DNA of 64,000 nt from Ignelater luminosus (taxonomy: Eukaryota; Arthropoda; Insecta; Coleoptera; Elateridae), in the NCBI GenBank assembly GCA_011009095.1, contig VTPC01091228.1, positions 1-64,000 of the forward strand. Direction: 5' to 3'. A program made the position numbers and the translations under genes. The notes beneath the pieces are model-generated. The model saw only the letters and a program-made list of their open reading frames with translations. It was not told where the DNA came from and searched no databases. Shown piece by piece: positions 1-12,500 of this stretch (the stretch's first letter is position 1; every line of letters starts with the position of its first letter).

Positions 1-1479
1 AAAAAAAGGAACTACTCATTAATTTATTATTTGACAGTCTGAACAGCTAGACGGTATAGGTAGCGCTGTTACATATTTTATTTTATATCTGTTTCTGATC
101 TAATCTAAGCCATACGTAAAGTTACCAGATAATGACGTCATCTCAAAAGGGTAAAACTGGACTTTATACGGAGTAACTCTTTTAAAACTGCAAGAGGCCA
201 TAAAAATCAAAACAACACGATCTTACGTTGATTATAGTTTTTTCTAATATTATTATGGGGCTTAACGTAGAAAGACAACCTCGGTAAAAACATTTATTTC
301 AAGATCTGAAAGTATCAATCCTTCAATAGTTAAGCACTATGACAAAAAGGAAACATTTACTGCGGCGCAGTGCCCCGTCGAAGTGTCAATTCTTAATTAT
401 TGTCAGGATACCTTATAAGTTATAACTGTATGTAATGTCTATTTTCCAGCTCCGGTTCGATTTTCAATTTTATTCAAAGGTATAAATGAGTGCAGCAAAC
501 TGTGAAAACTGCAAAAGGGAGTACATACATACGAGGTTTCAATACGTATTCCGCTCTAAAGGGTCCCTGACACGTTCCAGATTCGTCTCAATTTTACGAT
601 GATTTGAAATATACAGTTTTATCCTAACTGAAGAAACGCATTGACCCGCTCGTGATTGGGTTTGGAACGGACAATTCTACATAAACTGAATAAAAACATT
701 TTACCCGCTCTTTACCCTTGCTTACGGTATAAAACGAGAAAGATTCAATTAAAAAGTCTTTTTTTACATGTCATGCATCCATTTCAGTAAACGCGCAGAC
801 TTAGCAAACTGAGTAATAACTGAATATAAACTCACAACGTGGATATAACCTTACAAATTTACACGCTCGAACTCTTTTGTACAAGCCGGTCAACACGGTG
901 GTGCCAGTATACGTTTGGTTTTTAACACAATCTTACCCAAACTAATGTTATACCGTGAAAATAAAAGTGACTTTGATTTTGTTCATGCCGGCTCGTTCCA
1001 ACTTTTTCACGCGTGAATCCCATGTACACTCAGTTTTACTCATCAGCACGGGTAAAATTAAAACAAATCACGAGCCTGTCAGGGGCGGTTAATATGGAGT
1101 CCGTTGCTGCATTCGGTTTTTTATATTGGTAACGCTGCAGAGCATATGACTGCCGTGCCGTGCCTAATTTGTGATTTTTTTTTAGCATTTTCTTAATTTC
1201 TTAATGGTATGATGTGACTTTTCAAGATTGAATGTTATACGCTTTTCGTTCCTTGTCCTTGTATTTGTGACTGATGGGGTCACAGCAATGTGCGTTTTAA
1301 ACAGATCCGATATTTCGTTTAGGTCTAATAAGGAAAAATGGCGGCCCTCGGGGATACCGTGGATTGCCTGTTTAGTATCCACTTGTTCTCATACAGTCTA
1401 CTAATTCTTAAAGATTACTTTCCTTCAGATACCACGGAACTTCAAAAGAAGAACTCACCGCGAATCTTCTCAGGAAGGG
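1..1479. other. no recognisable gene
   Basis: AT-rich but slightly more GC-balanced than the following kilobases. Short open frames near 1180-1480 have no recognisable domain. The stretch from about 1320 leads into the pogo-like transposase relic and may be its decayed 5' part. Confidence 0.4.
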
Positions 1480-2620
1480 ACTTAAAGCAAACGGTAGAAG
1501 TTATTCTGAACAATAGCGGCGGCTTCTCGCAATGCAAGAAAGTCTATGTTAATAGTTAATGTGGAAAGACCAAAAAAAATAAACTTAGATATAGCTATTT
1601 AAAGTCAAATCTTAAAAGTAAACAGGTTTTCTCTAATGAAATAAAATGAAATCTCCCGACTTGTAGAAAAAGAACAAGATAGAGAAGATTGCTTTGCAGG
1701 ATTTAGCAACACTCTAATTTGTCAATGAGAACGCCAAAAGCAACTTTCCTTACAAAAATAACGGCCTTAGCAAAATAATTGCGGGCCAGTTTTCCGAAAA
1801 ATTGGAAAGCGTTAAAACCCAAAAAAGCTTTCACTCATGTAGCATTCTTAACATTGACGAAACCGTTATGTCGTGATAACAGTGACTCCCGTTGAAAAAA
1901 TTATTAGGCAAAAGAGAAAAAATGAAAATGGAAATGCCTTGCTTCCGGTTTTTAATTTTCCACAATGTGCTTTGATGGAAGGCGCATGATGGCTGTGGCA
2001 GATTTTGGAATATTGGAGTCTATTCATAAATCTGGGTAGATAACCACAAAAACCGTTGTCTAGGGCCTGAAATTTTCGAAAGACAATGTGAGGTGTGAAA
2101 ACCACGATTCATACCTCAGCATTAATAAAGTTAACTTCTACCAAATCAACTTTTATGTTTCCACTACACACTTCAAACCGCCTACAACCATTGGACGTTG
2201 TGTCTTGGGGCCATTCAAGAAATATTTCGGGAAAGCAGTCCACCCATGAATATTGGTTCATTAAAATAAGACACTGTCTATCTACACGCCTGGTCTGTGC
2301 TCTAAAGCCTAAGATAAGGTAACAACGCCTAAAAGCATTTGTAGAAATGGGATTTAATTTAGTTTAATAGGAATGGATTTCAAGATGATGATGACAAAGC
2401 TGAAGAAGATACTATTGTTGTGATTGATTCAGAGACAACGTCGCATCTGGAAACCCCTAAGTCAAATTTTCCTACGTCTATCCAGCAGTTTTTTTACCAA
2501 TGCCTTCCAAGTTGGCGCAGCCAATTGCTTTTGCTTCTTTAGAAAAAATAAGTCAAGGAAGTTGATAAAGAGCAGCCAAAAACATGAAAAGGGTATTATC
2601 CACACACATTAAGAAAGTTG
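1480..2620 (+). pseudogene. pogo-superfamily (DDE_1) transposase relic
   Basis: Pieces of a pogo/Tigger-type transposase occur in the expected order but in changing frames. About 1485-1550 resembles a psq-type DNA-binding helix (DLKQTVEVILNNSGG). About 1705-1790 resembles the segment before the catalytic core (LSMRTPKATFL, then QFSEKLESVKT). About 1840-1865 gives LNIDETVM, matching the first catalytic Asp motif, followed by a KNENGNALLPVFNFPQC stretch typical of the DDE_1 core. About 2155-2220 gives MFPLHTSNRLQPLDVVSWG, matching the conserved PPHxxHxLQPLD block. About 2370-2470 is an acidic tail (DDDDKAEED). Multiple stops and frameshifts mean it cannot be functional. The order of blocks makes the family call fairly secure; exact ends are not visible and no TIRs were found. 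Confidence 0.65.
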
Positions 2621-4740
2621 AAATAGAAGAAAAGGAAAGAATAAAAAATGCAAAGAAAGTAAAGGTTGTAAGAAGGAGATTAATGTAAGACAAGAAGAAT
2701 GCTCTTCAACGTGACTTTTTGGATAAATACATAGCATTATTACATTATGAAGTTCTTACAAATACTGAAAACACTGTTGAGGAATTTTATAATTGTAAAA
2801 GTTCAATGGAAAGGAGACAAATTTTGGTTAAATTATGTGGTAAGAGTGGAAATGAAGTTCTTTAAATGGTTGCTTTCTTCCAATCGGTTTCACCCTACAG
2901 TAGACTTTGTGACTTTTTAGTGATTTTTATTTGGTCCACAGCAATAAAAGACAAACGCCTAAGATTTAAAGATGTATAAGTGGTTAACAGTCGAGCGAGA
3001 AGGTCGTAAATTCTTTTTCAAGCTAGTAAGTAAAAGTAGTAGTAAAAAGTAATCTAGAATCTTCTTTGTATTTCTAGAGAGCTCGCAGATTAGTTTTCGC
3101 AAACTTAGTTTTACATGATAGGAAAGCAACGTGACGTAGTTCGGACTACTTATTGTTTATCGCAGCTACCTAATTTGAATGGAATTATATTATTCCAGTT
3201 TCGTTTATTCTTGTTATGGGCAACCCTACCCGGTGAAGATTGCTTGTAGACGTTTTTGATAAAACAATTCAATAAAAAGAATAAACGAGATGCTGAAATC
3301 AATTTGCTTCAGGAAAAATGATTTAGTTTGCATTAGTAATTATCATTTATTCAAATTTTGGTTATTATCTCAATTTTAGCATTATTTACGATAATTATAC
3401 TACAATAATACGTTTAGAAATTAATTTAAAAGATAAACGACTTGATTTGCCAAGTTTCATTACATGGATCAGTAATGCAAAATATTTTGATAAAATTATT
3501 GTTTACGACTAGGGTAGCGCTGCTTAACTGCTCAAAGCGTATTTTGCTTGCTGAAGTGTAAATTAACTTTTGTTAATTTGTTAGACTGCTTTATTCTGTG
3601 TTAGACGTTATAATATAAAAAATTTAATTAATTTCTGTTTAGTTAATTTTGATTCATCTAATTATAATAAGGAAAACTAATAATAACTTTCTTAACATTA
3701 TTTTTTTACCTTCAAATTTTCCATTTGTAAAAATATTTGCATTTTAAACCTGACTACGTATACGTCTTCTAAATAAATAAATCTTTTATCAAGGAAAGAA
3801 ATTCACTTTTCAAACTTAGAAAAATCATTGATTAAAAGGAAACTTATGAAACCTCTAGAAAACTACACCCTGATTGTAATAGCGATATAAACCAAGGGTG
3901 ATACAGCTACAACGAGCGTACCAACACTATAAAGTAGATTTACGACATGGCACTTAAATTTTGTTTTCACTATCCAGTTACTTCTGATATAAGCAACTGT
4001 AATTTTAATCCGTTATCCTTATATTATATCTGATAGCTTTAAATATGTAGAGTTATTACTCAGATTTAAAGTTTATCTGCATAATTTATTGCGGTTAGTG
4101 TTATTTCTGTTATTTATGAAGCATTCGTAAATGAGAAATAAATTGAGAATAAGTACTGTCGGTTTAACTTTTGCACAACTGTAATTTTTCAATAGGTATT
4201 AATTGACAATCTGTCTAGAATAAATTATTTGTGTTTTTCGGTTTGACGGATGCTGTTATTTAGAAGAGTGGTTTGTAACCCATTACATTAATAATATGAA
4301 TCCTTCTAGTCATTTATTCTTTACCACTTTTTCGAATGAAACGTTTTACAGCTAATTCAAAATCGTGTGCAAATCATCTTCAGTGTTTTATGAAAAATGA
4401 AAGAAAATATAAGTATTTCCCAGTATGTAATCCTTTCTATATTATATTTTTCCAAGACTTGTAACATAAAATATCAAATTAAAAATATTTTTCTTACACC
4501 AGCAAAACTTAATTGGCTGCCTTGGTAGGTGAATAAAACAGTTGAATAGACAAACACAAAAAACAACCGTGTAACAACAACGTAACTGATATTTTGAAAC
4601 GAGTTTTTTGAAAATCCTGTACTTTATACGCCCATGATGTCCTAATTATGCTTAGTTAAATGTAAATCTGGAGAACCAAAAGCGTTTCTGAGCTTTGAAG
4701 TTTGTTATCAACTTCTTATCTTATAACTATCTTACCTTCT
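2621..4740. other. non-coding AT-rich stretch
   Basis: Mostly AT-rich sequence without recognisable genes. A frame of about 58 codons at roughly 2690-2864 on + (FLDKYIALLHYEVL within it) lacks a start codon and could be a tail of the preceding transposase or chance. Nothing else is supported. Confidence 0.4.
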
Positions 4741-5585
4741 CTACTTCCTCTTGAATTTTTGTATGCTATTTGTCACTTTAGTATTGTCTTTTAACTTCCC
4801 TTTAATATAGCAGCCCAGTGTTGCTTTATAGGGCGAAAGTACAATATTAACATCATTTTTGGCATACCATTCCAAAGCCTTCCTGCTGCAATATGCAGTG
4901 GCTAAATCTTACTAAAAGAGTGTATCTATCTTAGGCTTTTTTATGAAGGGCAATAGACGTCTTTCTAAGCACGCAAATATCCTGATTTATTTTTCCTGTA
5001 GTGATTAAAGAGTCACTTTGGGGCCACAGGAGCAAATTGACTACAAAACGAGGAACTTCCTTAAAAGTTTCAAGACTCATTTGGTTCCCACTTTTCTCTG
5101 GACATCATTTCGCTGTCTTTCCACATAGTATTTTGGCCCAGGTAATTGGTGACAATCGACTAATGCCTAAGGTTCATCATTTCTGATTAAACATCCGTCA
5201 GAATTTCTAAGCATCTCCGTGCACGCATTTTTGCTTTTTTCTGCTGCTTTTTACTTCTGCCTGACACTTTTGTAGCTTTAATATTCTTTAAACCTTGTTT
5301 CTTCGAAATTTTATCGACGGTAGATTTCGTGATATTACAGAGTTGGGCTATTTTCTGCACAGAAACTGTAGGATGCCTTTGATATGCATTTACTACATTT
5401 CTTACTAAACTTGCATCATCGCTTACTACATTAGCTTTCCGTCCATTTCCCTTTTTTTTTTCCAAAACTGAAGTATTCTTAAAACGCAAAATTATATTCC
5501 TGACCGTTTTTCTGTTCAATTTCAATTCCTTTGCAATAGCAGAATATGAAAGTTTTAGGATTTTGTTGGTATCTTTTGCGCGCAT
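4740..5585 (-). pseudogene. Tc1-like DD37E-type transposase relic
   Basis: The 5' part, 5585 to 5187, is open for 132 residues. It holds two helix-turn-helix units of the Tc1 paired-like DNA-binding region: SYSAIAKELKLNRKTVRNII near residues 14-33 and VQKIAQLCNITKSTVDKI further on. Below 5187 the catalytic part continues in shifting frames: ELxG-like LPGPKYYVERQ, then ICSCGPKVTL, LERRLLPFIKKPKID, the second catalytic block as DLATAYCSRKALEWYAKND, and a KGKLKDNTKV segment that normally follows the third acidic residue. The same architecture is seen in the delimited 1.3-kb element at 31.4 kb, so both belong to one broad family. Numerous stops and indels make it dead. No TIRs were found, so its ends are approximate. 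Confidence 0.65.
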
Positions 5586-8500
5586 ATAACTCTTTCGATG
5601 GCATTTTGTTAAGAATACTTTGACAGAAACAATTAATATTTTATGTAACGATAGTCAAGGCTACTAGATTTAAGGGCAAGGTAACGACAACAGGGTAATG
5701 CTATTTATTTAGGAAAAATCAATTTTAAAGTTTGTAGTAGCTATTTTATCTAGGACACACTTTAAATTATTAAATCTTCAATTACTACTTATTAGATAAA
5801 AAAAGTTAACTGTGATCAATCAAGTATAGTTACTGTATGTCTAAATAAATATTGAAATATAATCAACTAGCAAGCCTATTTCATAAATTATTCCTATACC
5901 AAAAGCAAGCAGACTATATTTATTGGACGAATATCAAAGTCACCATTCGAAGTCAATTAAGGTGAGGGCAAAAACTCATTTTATTTATGTCAATTCTTCT
6001 GATCAAAGGTTATGGTCAAGTCACAAACTAGAGAATACGGCCGCATGTCATCAAATGATACTAAGTTAACTATCCCGCTACATTAAATCAGCCATTTACA
6101 ACAATTTGAAATGCATCAATAAAAACATATTTATGTTAAAGAAGCTAATGATAACTAGAAAACAAAAAATTATTGTTATTGTATAAGTACGAGGAAGATT
6201 GGAAAGAAAAACTCAAAATGTCAGTTACCTTCAAGCACTGAGTTTTGGATTGATTCAACATTTAATAGCTTCAAAAGAATATTTTTGGATACCGACAAGA
6301 TTTTAACTCACTGCAAATGAAGCAAAAAGCTACACGGTGACAGTTTGTTGATTACAGATACCTTAATCTTAAAATTTAAGGACATTGAGGATCGGACAAA
6401 TGTGAACTCAATTTTGACAGCAGCAGCATCGTCAAAGTAATTATGCTAAATAACTATTTGCACTTTTAGACCGGCAGGATATGGAAGTCAGTTCGCCAAA
6501 TTTCCGGTGTTTAGCAGGAGAAACTTAGTTTTAGAGTTTCCTCGTATCTTTTTTACTGTAATAAAAGAGAATCAGACATCGAGGGTAGTTACAAACATTT
6601 TTAAAATCAAGTAGTTGTAGCGTTGCTAGGGAATTGTTGTAATTTTGTAAAATTTGACATTCTGTATGCTTGGTAGCATTGACAAATCAAACCCAAGTGG
6701 CCTTGAGCCTAATAGTGCAAGAGCCATTGACAGAAAAAGAAGACCTGAATCCTAACTTTCTGACGTTATTACACATCGACGCAGCAAGGTATCTAGGTAC
6801 TCTGGTGAAGATTTCAACGTGTTAGGTGTAAGCATGCGTTCGTAGTGGAAATTATGAAAAAGTCTAGTTTTTCCACGAATCGTAACTATCGTTTATAAAT
6901 TTTCGTAAAGTGACGAAGTACAAGTACTTTGGTAAAAAAACTAGAACACTGGACATGAGCGGGTCCACATAAAACACGAAAAACGGTAAACGGAAAATGT
7001 TACTTATCGTACCCAACACTAACCACTTGAAATTTGCGTCATTTTATCAGTTTTGGTTGCGTATTATTGAAAGATTATGTATAATACAAATCTGGGTACG
7101 CTCCTTCCTACGGCCAAGGGTGCCAATTCACTGCAAAATCTCATTCCCCAGATTGCCGTAAATCTGTAGTGCCCTTGGCTCCGGGAAAAACCCAAACACA
7201 ATATTTTTTGGCAAATCGATTGTTGATTCCAAAAATAGAGAAATTAAAGATGAATTTAAAGTGTGTAGTAAACGAAGGTAATGACTTAATGAGATGATTA
7301 GTTAATTTATAATTACAAATCAAATAGGAGTAAAGAATCCAAAAAAGGTACACAATTAATTTACTTTTGAAATCTCAAGAAAAACGTCCTACATTCGTAG
7401 AAAAAATTTAATAGATGTGTAATTACAAGCACAAAGTTAGATGGAGACGAAAAATATTGCATCTGGTACGGCAAAACCTTAGACAACAGGGATGAAGCTG
7501 GAAGATCCTATCGAAATCATTCAGTTAAAACGCACGGCTGTGGTGACTAGCAGGTAACTAAAGCCTCCTGCAGTTTGAAGCTATACCCCTATAGTAGAAA
7601 AAAACCAATTAGCACTTGGAAATAAACTTGCAAATGAATAATCCTCAAAATTAATCGGGGCTTTCGAAAAAAATTACATTCAGCGACAAATAATTAAAAA
7701 TAAAATTGTACAATGCGAGCAAGGCAAAACCAGGAGGACACTGAAGAAATATTCTACTACTATAGCAACAAAGTAGCGTACTACAGCAAGTGGATGCAAG
7801 GGTAAAATAATAAAGCATAGAACGGACCTTCGAGAACAGGAAATCTAGCTAGCGAATTTCGCAAGCCAGATTCTTCAAAACTACGACTCGACCAAAAAGC
7901 CAAAAACATAAACCAATTAATCTGGTCCTAAGAAACTAGAAAGGGGTAAAATGTCCAAGATTTTTTCAATTGCGACCTCTACCCTGGTACTGATTCAACT
8001 TTATTAAAGGGATAGGGCGACTAAAAGAAGCACCAAACTGGAAGTTTTATCATTAGTACGCAAAAAGGGCAAAGGGTATTAAAAAAGAAAAATGTTAAAA
8101 AAGGTTTGCAAAAGTAACAGCCCTAGATTTCCATAGATTAGAACAAATATTTGCAATAGAAACATATCCAAAAAAATACTTGTGTTTTCATGAACCTTAA
8201 AAAAATAAAATATTTGTAAGATCAAGTGTTGCAGCATTGCACAGAATCTTATAAAAATGGTAGACTTTTGAGCAATTTGTAACGTTCACTTTTTGCTTCC
8301 GTTGCATGTGTTAGATTCAATCTGTGCTTTCTAGATGTTTTTGCATTTTTTGATAGTTTTCTCTCGTTGGAGAAGTGGTTTTGATAATAATGAGTTCATA
8401 CTGAGAGGTGGAATAATTTTGTTGTGGTTTTTGTATTAGTAAAGCAATTTAGGTTTGACAAATGTCTCTAATTTATTTATGGTAGCAAGCGGGACACCGG

Positions 8501-8835
8501 GTATAATTCCTCATACATTTAAATTTTTATGATTGCAGTATGTTGAACTTTTACAGCTTGTGATTTGTACATTGGATTTCAACTTTAATTTTTCATCTTT
8601 ACACGTTTGTTTTTGGTATAGCCAAAATGAATTGAAGTTGGGATTTCTATATATGTTCATTTGTAAAGTTTATTCGGTTTCATTTTGTAATGTACAATTA
8701 CACAGGTTTTTGTAAGAGTTGGGATTTTTTGTTTGCTACTTTAATTTTGATACTTGATCATAGTGTAGATTATCAGAAATTACATCTTCAAGTCGACTCT
8801 TGCTCCGCTAAATTTTTTTAAGATTCAAGAACAGA
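5586..8835. other. non-coding AT-rich stretch
   Basis: No recognisable coding sequence. Around 7105-7180 there is a short imperfect inverted repeat (GGCCAAGGGTGCC against AGTGCCCTTGGCTCC), the only structured segment noticed. Confidence 0.35.
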
Positions 8836-8839
8836 GATT

Positions 8840-8999
8840 TCCGTTAACGGGAGCTTGTCACGGAGGTGTTTGAATTGCGCTTTGCGTTTAGGCAGATTCA
8901 GTGGGGCGGAATTCTTCGCCATCGCAGTGCGTCGTTAGTGGTTGTGACAGGGCTGCATCAGACTTTTTTATTGAGGCAACAAGCCTCAACTCAGCGAGG
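8840..8999 (+). other. candidate non-coding first exon of a host gene
   Basis: A locally GC-richer, CpG-containing block in AT-rich surroundings ends in a good splice donor (GCGAGG followed by GTAAGCG, GT at 9000-9001). It contains no ATG, so if transcribed it would be 5' UTR. A perfect 7-bp stem (TTGAGGC, AACAA loop, GCCTCAA at 8971-8989) lies just before the donor. A possible second exon is at 9541. The start coordinate is a guess from base composition; no TATA box is evident. Splice motifs and composition are seen; the exon itself is inference. Confidence 0.3.
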
Positions 9000-9540
9000 G
9001 TAAGCGAGTTTTGTTTTTGCTTTTCTAGGTGTCATAAAAGATTTTCTTAGTTTTGTTTATCTTGTTCCCCGCACCTGAAACTTTAAAGGTCGCTTGTTGA
9101 AAAATGTTTTTTTGTCATAACGTTAGATTTGTTGTTGTGGAAGGTGACGACATATCAAGATTCTGTTTCATTCCCGATCATCTCGTTCGACGTAGGCTAC
9201 TTATCTCCGTTTAAGCGAATCTCTGGTTGATCCGTGAAGCATGGGGTTTTGGCGCAATTGTTATACATTTGGGTCATCTGTTCTAATATCTCAACATGGT
9301 CTTTAAATTTAAATTTTAACAATTTTGTTTAAATCGTTTAAATTTAATCTATTTCTTGTAATTACAGTTGTACTAATAACATCACTTAAATGTATTCCGA
9401 CCATGTCGTTATTGGCTTTACTGTTAGTTTAAATTCTCCTTATTAATTTTTGTTATTAGAAAGAAAACTTATTAAGCGTGTGTTAAGAGGGGTATGTTTT
9501 TGCGTAGTATGTGCAGATTCTTTACGTTTCACATTTACAG

Positions 9541-9572
9541 CGCTGTAGATTCTGGAATTTCAAACCTTCGTG
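9541..9572 (+). other. candidate 32-bp internal exon
   Basis: A strong acceptor (TTTCACATTTACAG ending at 9540) and a strong donor (GTG followed by GTAAGTC, GT at 9573-9574) flank 32 bp. Two of the three frames are open. It follows the candidate exon ending at 8999 by 541 bp on the same strand, so the two may be successive 5' exons of one gene whose coding exons are not recognisable here. Confidence 0.25.
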
Positions 9573-12500
9573 GTAAGTCTGATGTTTTACTACTCTTAAT
9601 GATCGTTTCTTAAGTTTGTGTTTTCAAAATTTATTTTACTAAAGTATACTTATAAATTTTTCTCTCTTATAAAATTTTTATTTGCAAACTAGATTTGTGC
9701 TGTTGTTGTATTACATTTATTGTATGTTTATAGGAATGGTTTAAGTGACAAGGTTAAAATGTTTGAAAGGGAATTTATTGAAGATTTAGATTAACATTTT
9801 TTGTGATTCTTAAAAATTTATTTGACACAATTTGAACTTTTATATATTTTAATTTGAAATTTAACTTTGCTTATTAATTTCTTTTGCTGACTTCATTAAC
9901 TACTCTTGTTATTGTTTTTTGATATTGTTAAAGTTTGTTGTGCTTTCCTTTGGAAAAATTGGCGCCCTTATTGCTTTTTTTGGTGTATGTATAATCTCCG
10001 TATCTTCACTCAAGGCCACCTACTGAGTTTAGCGGGCCTAAGACCAATAGCGTCTTAGTTAAGCTAGAGTCATTTTATTTGTAACGCAAGGTTACGTTAC
10101 AAATTTTATTATTTAATACATTAAATGTAGAAATAAACCAAGCTTTTAGACAACATTGATTAAATATATCAATCTGCTCTTAAAATAGCAGAGACAAATC
10201 CTGTTTACAAATTAATTATAAAAAGTTTTTTATAAGATGTACCGTTTTCGAGTAAAATGCAGTTTTCTAAAGTGCTGCAATTGCATGTGATGTTTTAGTA
10301 AAAACCTTAATAAACTGTAATACAAACTAGGGTTGTATTAATTTTATTAGTCAATTTCATAGGTCTACTTTTATTCAGTGCCCATAGATATTTACAAAAC
10401 TTAAGTTATATCTAAATTTCTTGAGTTTCTTGTACTGTTGTTTGTTATTTTATCGCTGCGAATTACCAAAATACATATGTAAGTACCTAACTAGAAAAAT
10501 AACAACTTGTCATCACGCTAGTAAATTAACTGTTGCAAATCAAAACTCAAACTTAATTGTTATTACTTCTTGTGGTTTTAAAAATTACTTGTTGGCGTTT
10601 CTAATTTAAAAAATCGTGATATGGACAATATTATATTACAGACCCTTGAACTTGACGTACCAAAAATACAATATTTAGTTAACCTTGAGAGACCATTATT
10701 AGCTGAACTATTGAAGAAGGAAATGTTTCATTAATGTTACTTAATGAATGAAATGCTTACTACAAAAATAAACATATTAATTATGCATGTAAAACAACAG
10801 CTGCAAGCAAACTTTACTGCTTAAAACTATTATCATTATTAATAGGAAGGAAGGAGCAATTTTGAATTATGGTTAAACCGCATCCCTTGATTATAGCGTT
10901 AATAAAAAAAGTTATTCGCAATAATAGATTTCCTTCATTAAGGGAAAAGGGAATAAACCTAAAATTGCTTAACCCTTTAAACGGCGTCGTGTAATTAAAA
11001 AGCAATTAACGGATAATACTAAATCCAGCTTTACATAAATCATTAATTTAATTCCTTTCACATCCACGATTATTTAAATTTTGGTTAATACAGGGTTTAT
11101 ATTAGCAAATACATTTTAAATCTAAACACTGCTATAAATATTCCCTATAATAAATTAAGATTTTAAACCTATCAAAATAACGAAAAAGATGAGATCAATA
11201 TAAGGATAAACCTGGTAAATCCTTCCGTTTAGTGAAAATCATCGATAGCATCTTCCGAGATAGGATTTTTCGAAAAAGGTTATAAGCCATAACATTTACC
11301 TTTTATGACTGTACAAAATTCGATGTTTAAATTTGATCCTTTTTGTTAAAATAAAACTAGAATCGAGGTAGGTTGTGAAAATTTTAAAAGTTGTTATAAA
11401 ATTTTTCAACAAAGGGATCTCAAATCTTTTTGGATACTCTTATGTTACACCGTTTAAGTTTTATAGTTCACTTAAAATTTTTATTGCTATTTAGTAGGTA
11501 GTTTTATCTCGATAAAAATTGATAGCAGGTTTTATGATTTTGTAGAAAAGTACCCATTACGCTAGGCTTGACTTTTAATGATAAGAAAGTTCCTATTTAA
11601 GATGAGAAATTCGAGTAGTAATCATTTTTCTCGAAAATATATTATAGCTACTGTTCATTTTATTTCTTTTTTTCCGTCAATGACGTTTTCCTTTTCTCTT
11701 TATATTCAAATCAGGTAATACACCGATAAATTTTCAATAGAGACTTTTCTTGTTTCATTTTCGTCACGAATACAGTAGTATTTCGCTGAACTATGTTTTA
11801 TAACGTAAAATAAAACTACTTGAAGTACACCGTATGCCCATGCTATCATCTATTTGAAAGCTCCCTCAAGGTTTAGTTTCTGTATTGGCAATAAAATTGT
11901 GTTTTTTGTGCCCGAGATAGATTCTGTTAGATTTTGAAAGCTACTTATTGCTTATTAGTTACGATTCTAAAAAGTACAGTAGCTACATATGTGATATGAT
12001 ATTATACATATGTAAAACCTTACTGTAATAGTTACTAAAAATTTATGATGACTTAAAAGCCAATTAAAAAGCTCTCTCATGTCGGTATGCCATTAGATAA
12101 AAAGAATGTTTAAAGGCTTTCTTCGAAATTACTACGTGATGGAAGACATAATTAAAAAATTTGATTGTTTTAACGATAGATTTTATTAACATTGAAAGCC
12201 TAATTTGAGAATTTGCTGATAATTACAAGTTATTAATGAAAATCTGAACTATGTCTTCACCAAATTATAATTTTATAAAAAAGCTATTTGAGAATTATAA
12301 ATTAATACTACTAATAAGTCAGTTGATGATAATAATTTTAACGAATCTTAAAACCCCAATGACTAGAGTTCAATAAAAATAAATTAACCGTGTTAGGACA
12401 CAATAAAACATAAAACTAAGGTAAGTAACGAATTGGTTTTCCACGCTTTATAGCAGAAAATGGCAGATTGAAGACAGGAACTTCTTAGTATCAAATAAGG

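Noticed and set aside
1866..2105. 79-codon - strand frame
   Set aside because: Antisense to the pogo-like catalytic core relic.
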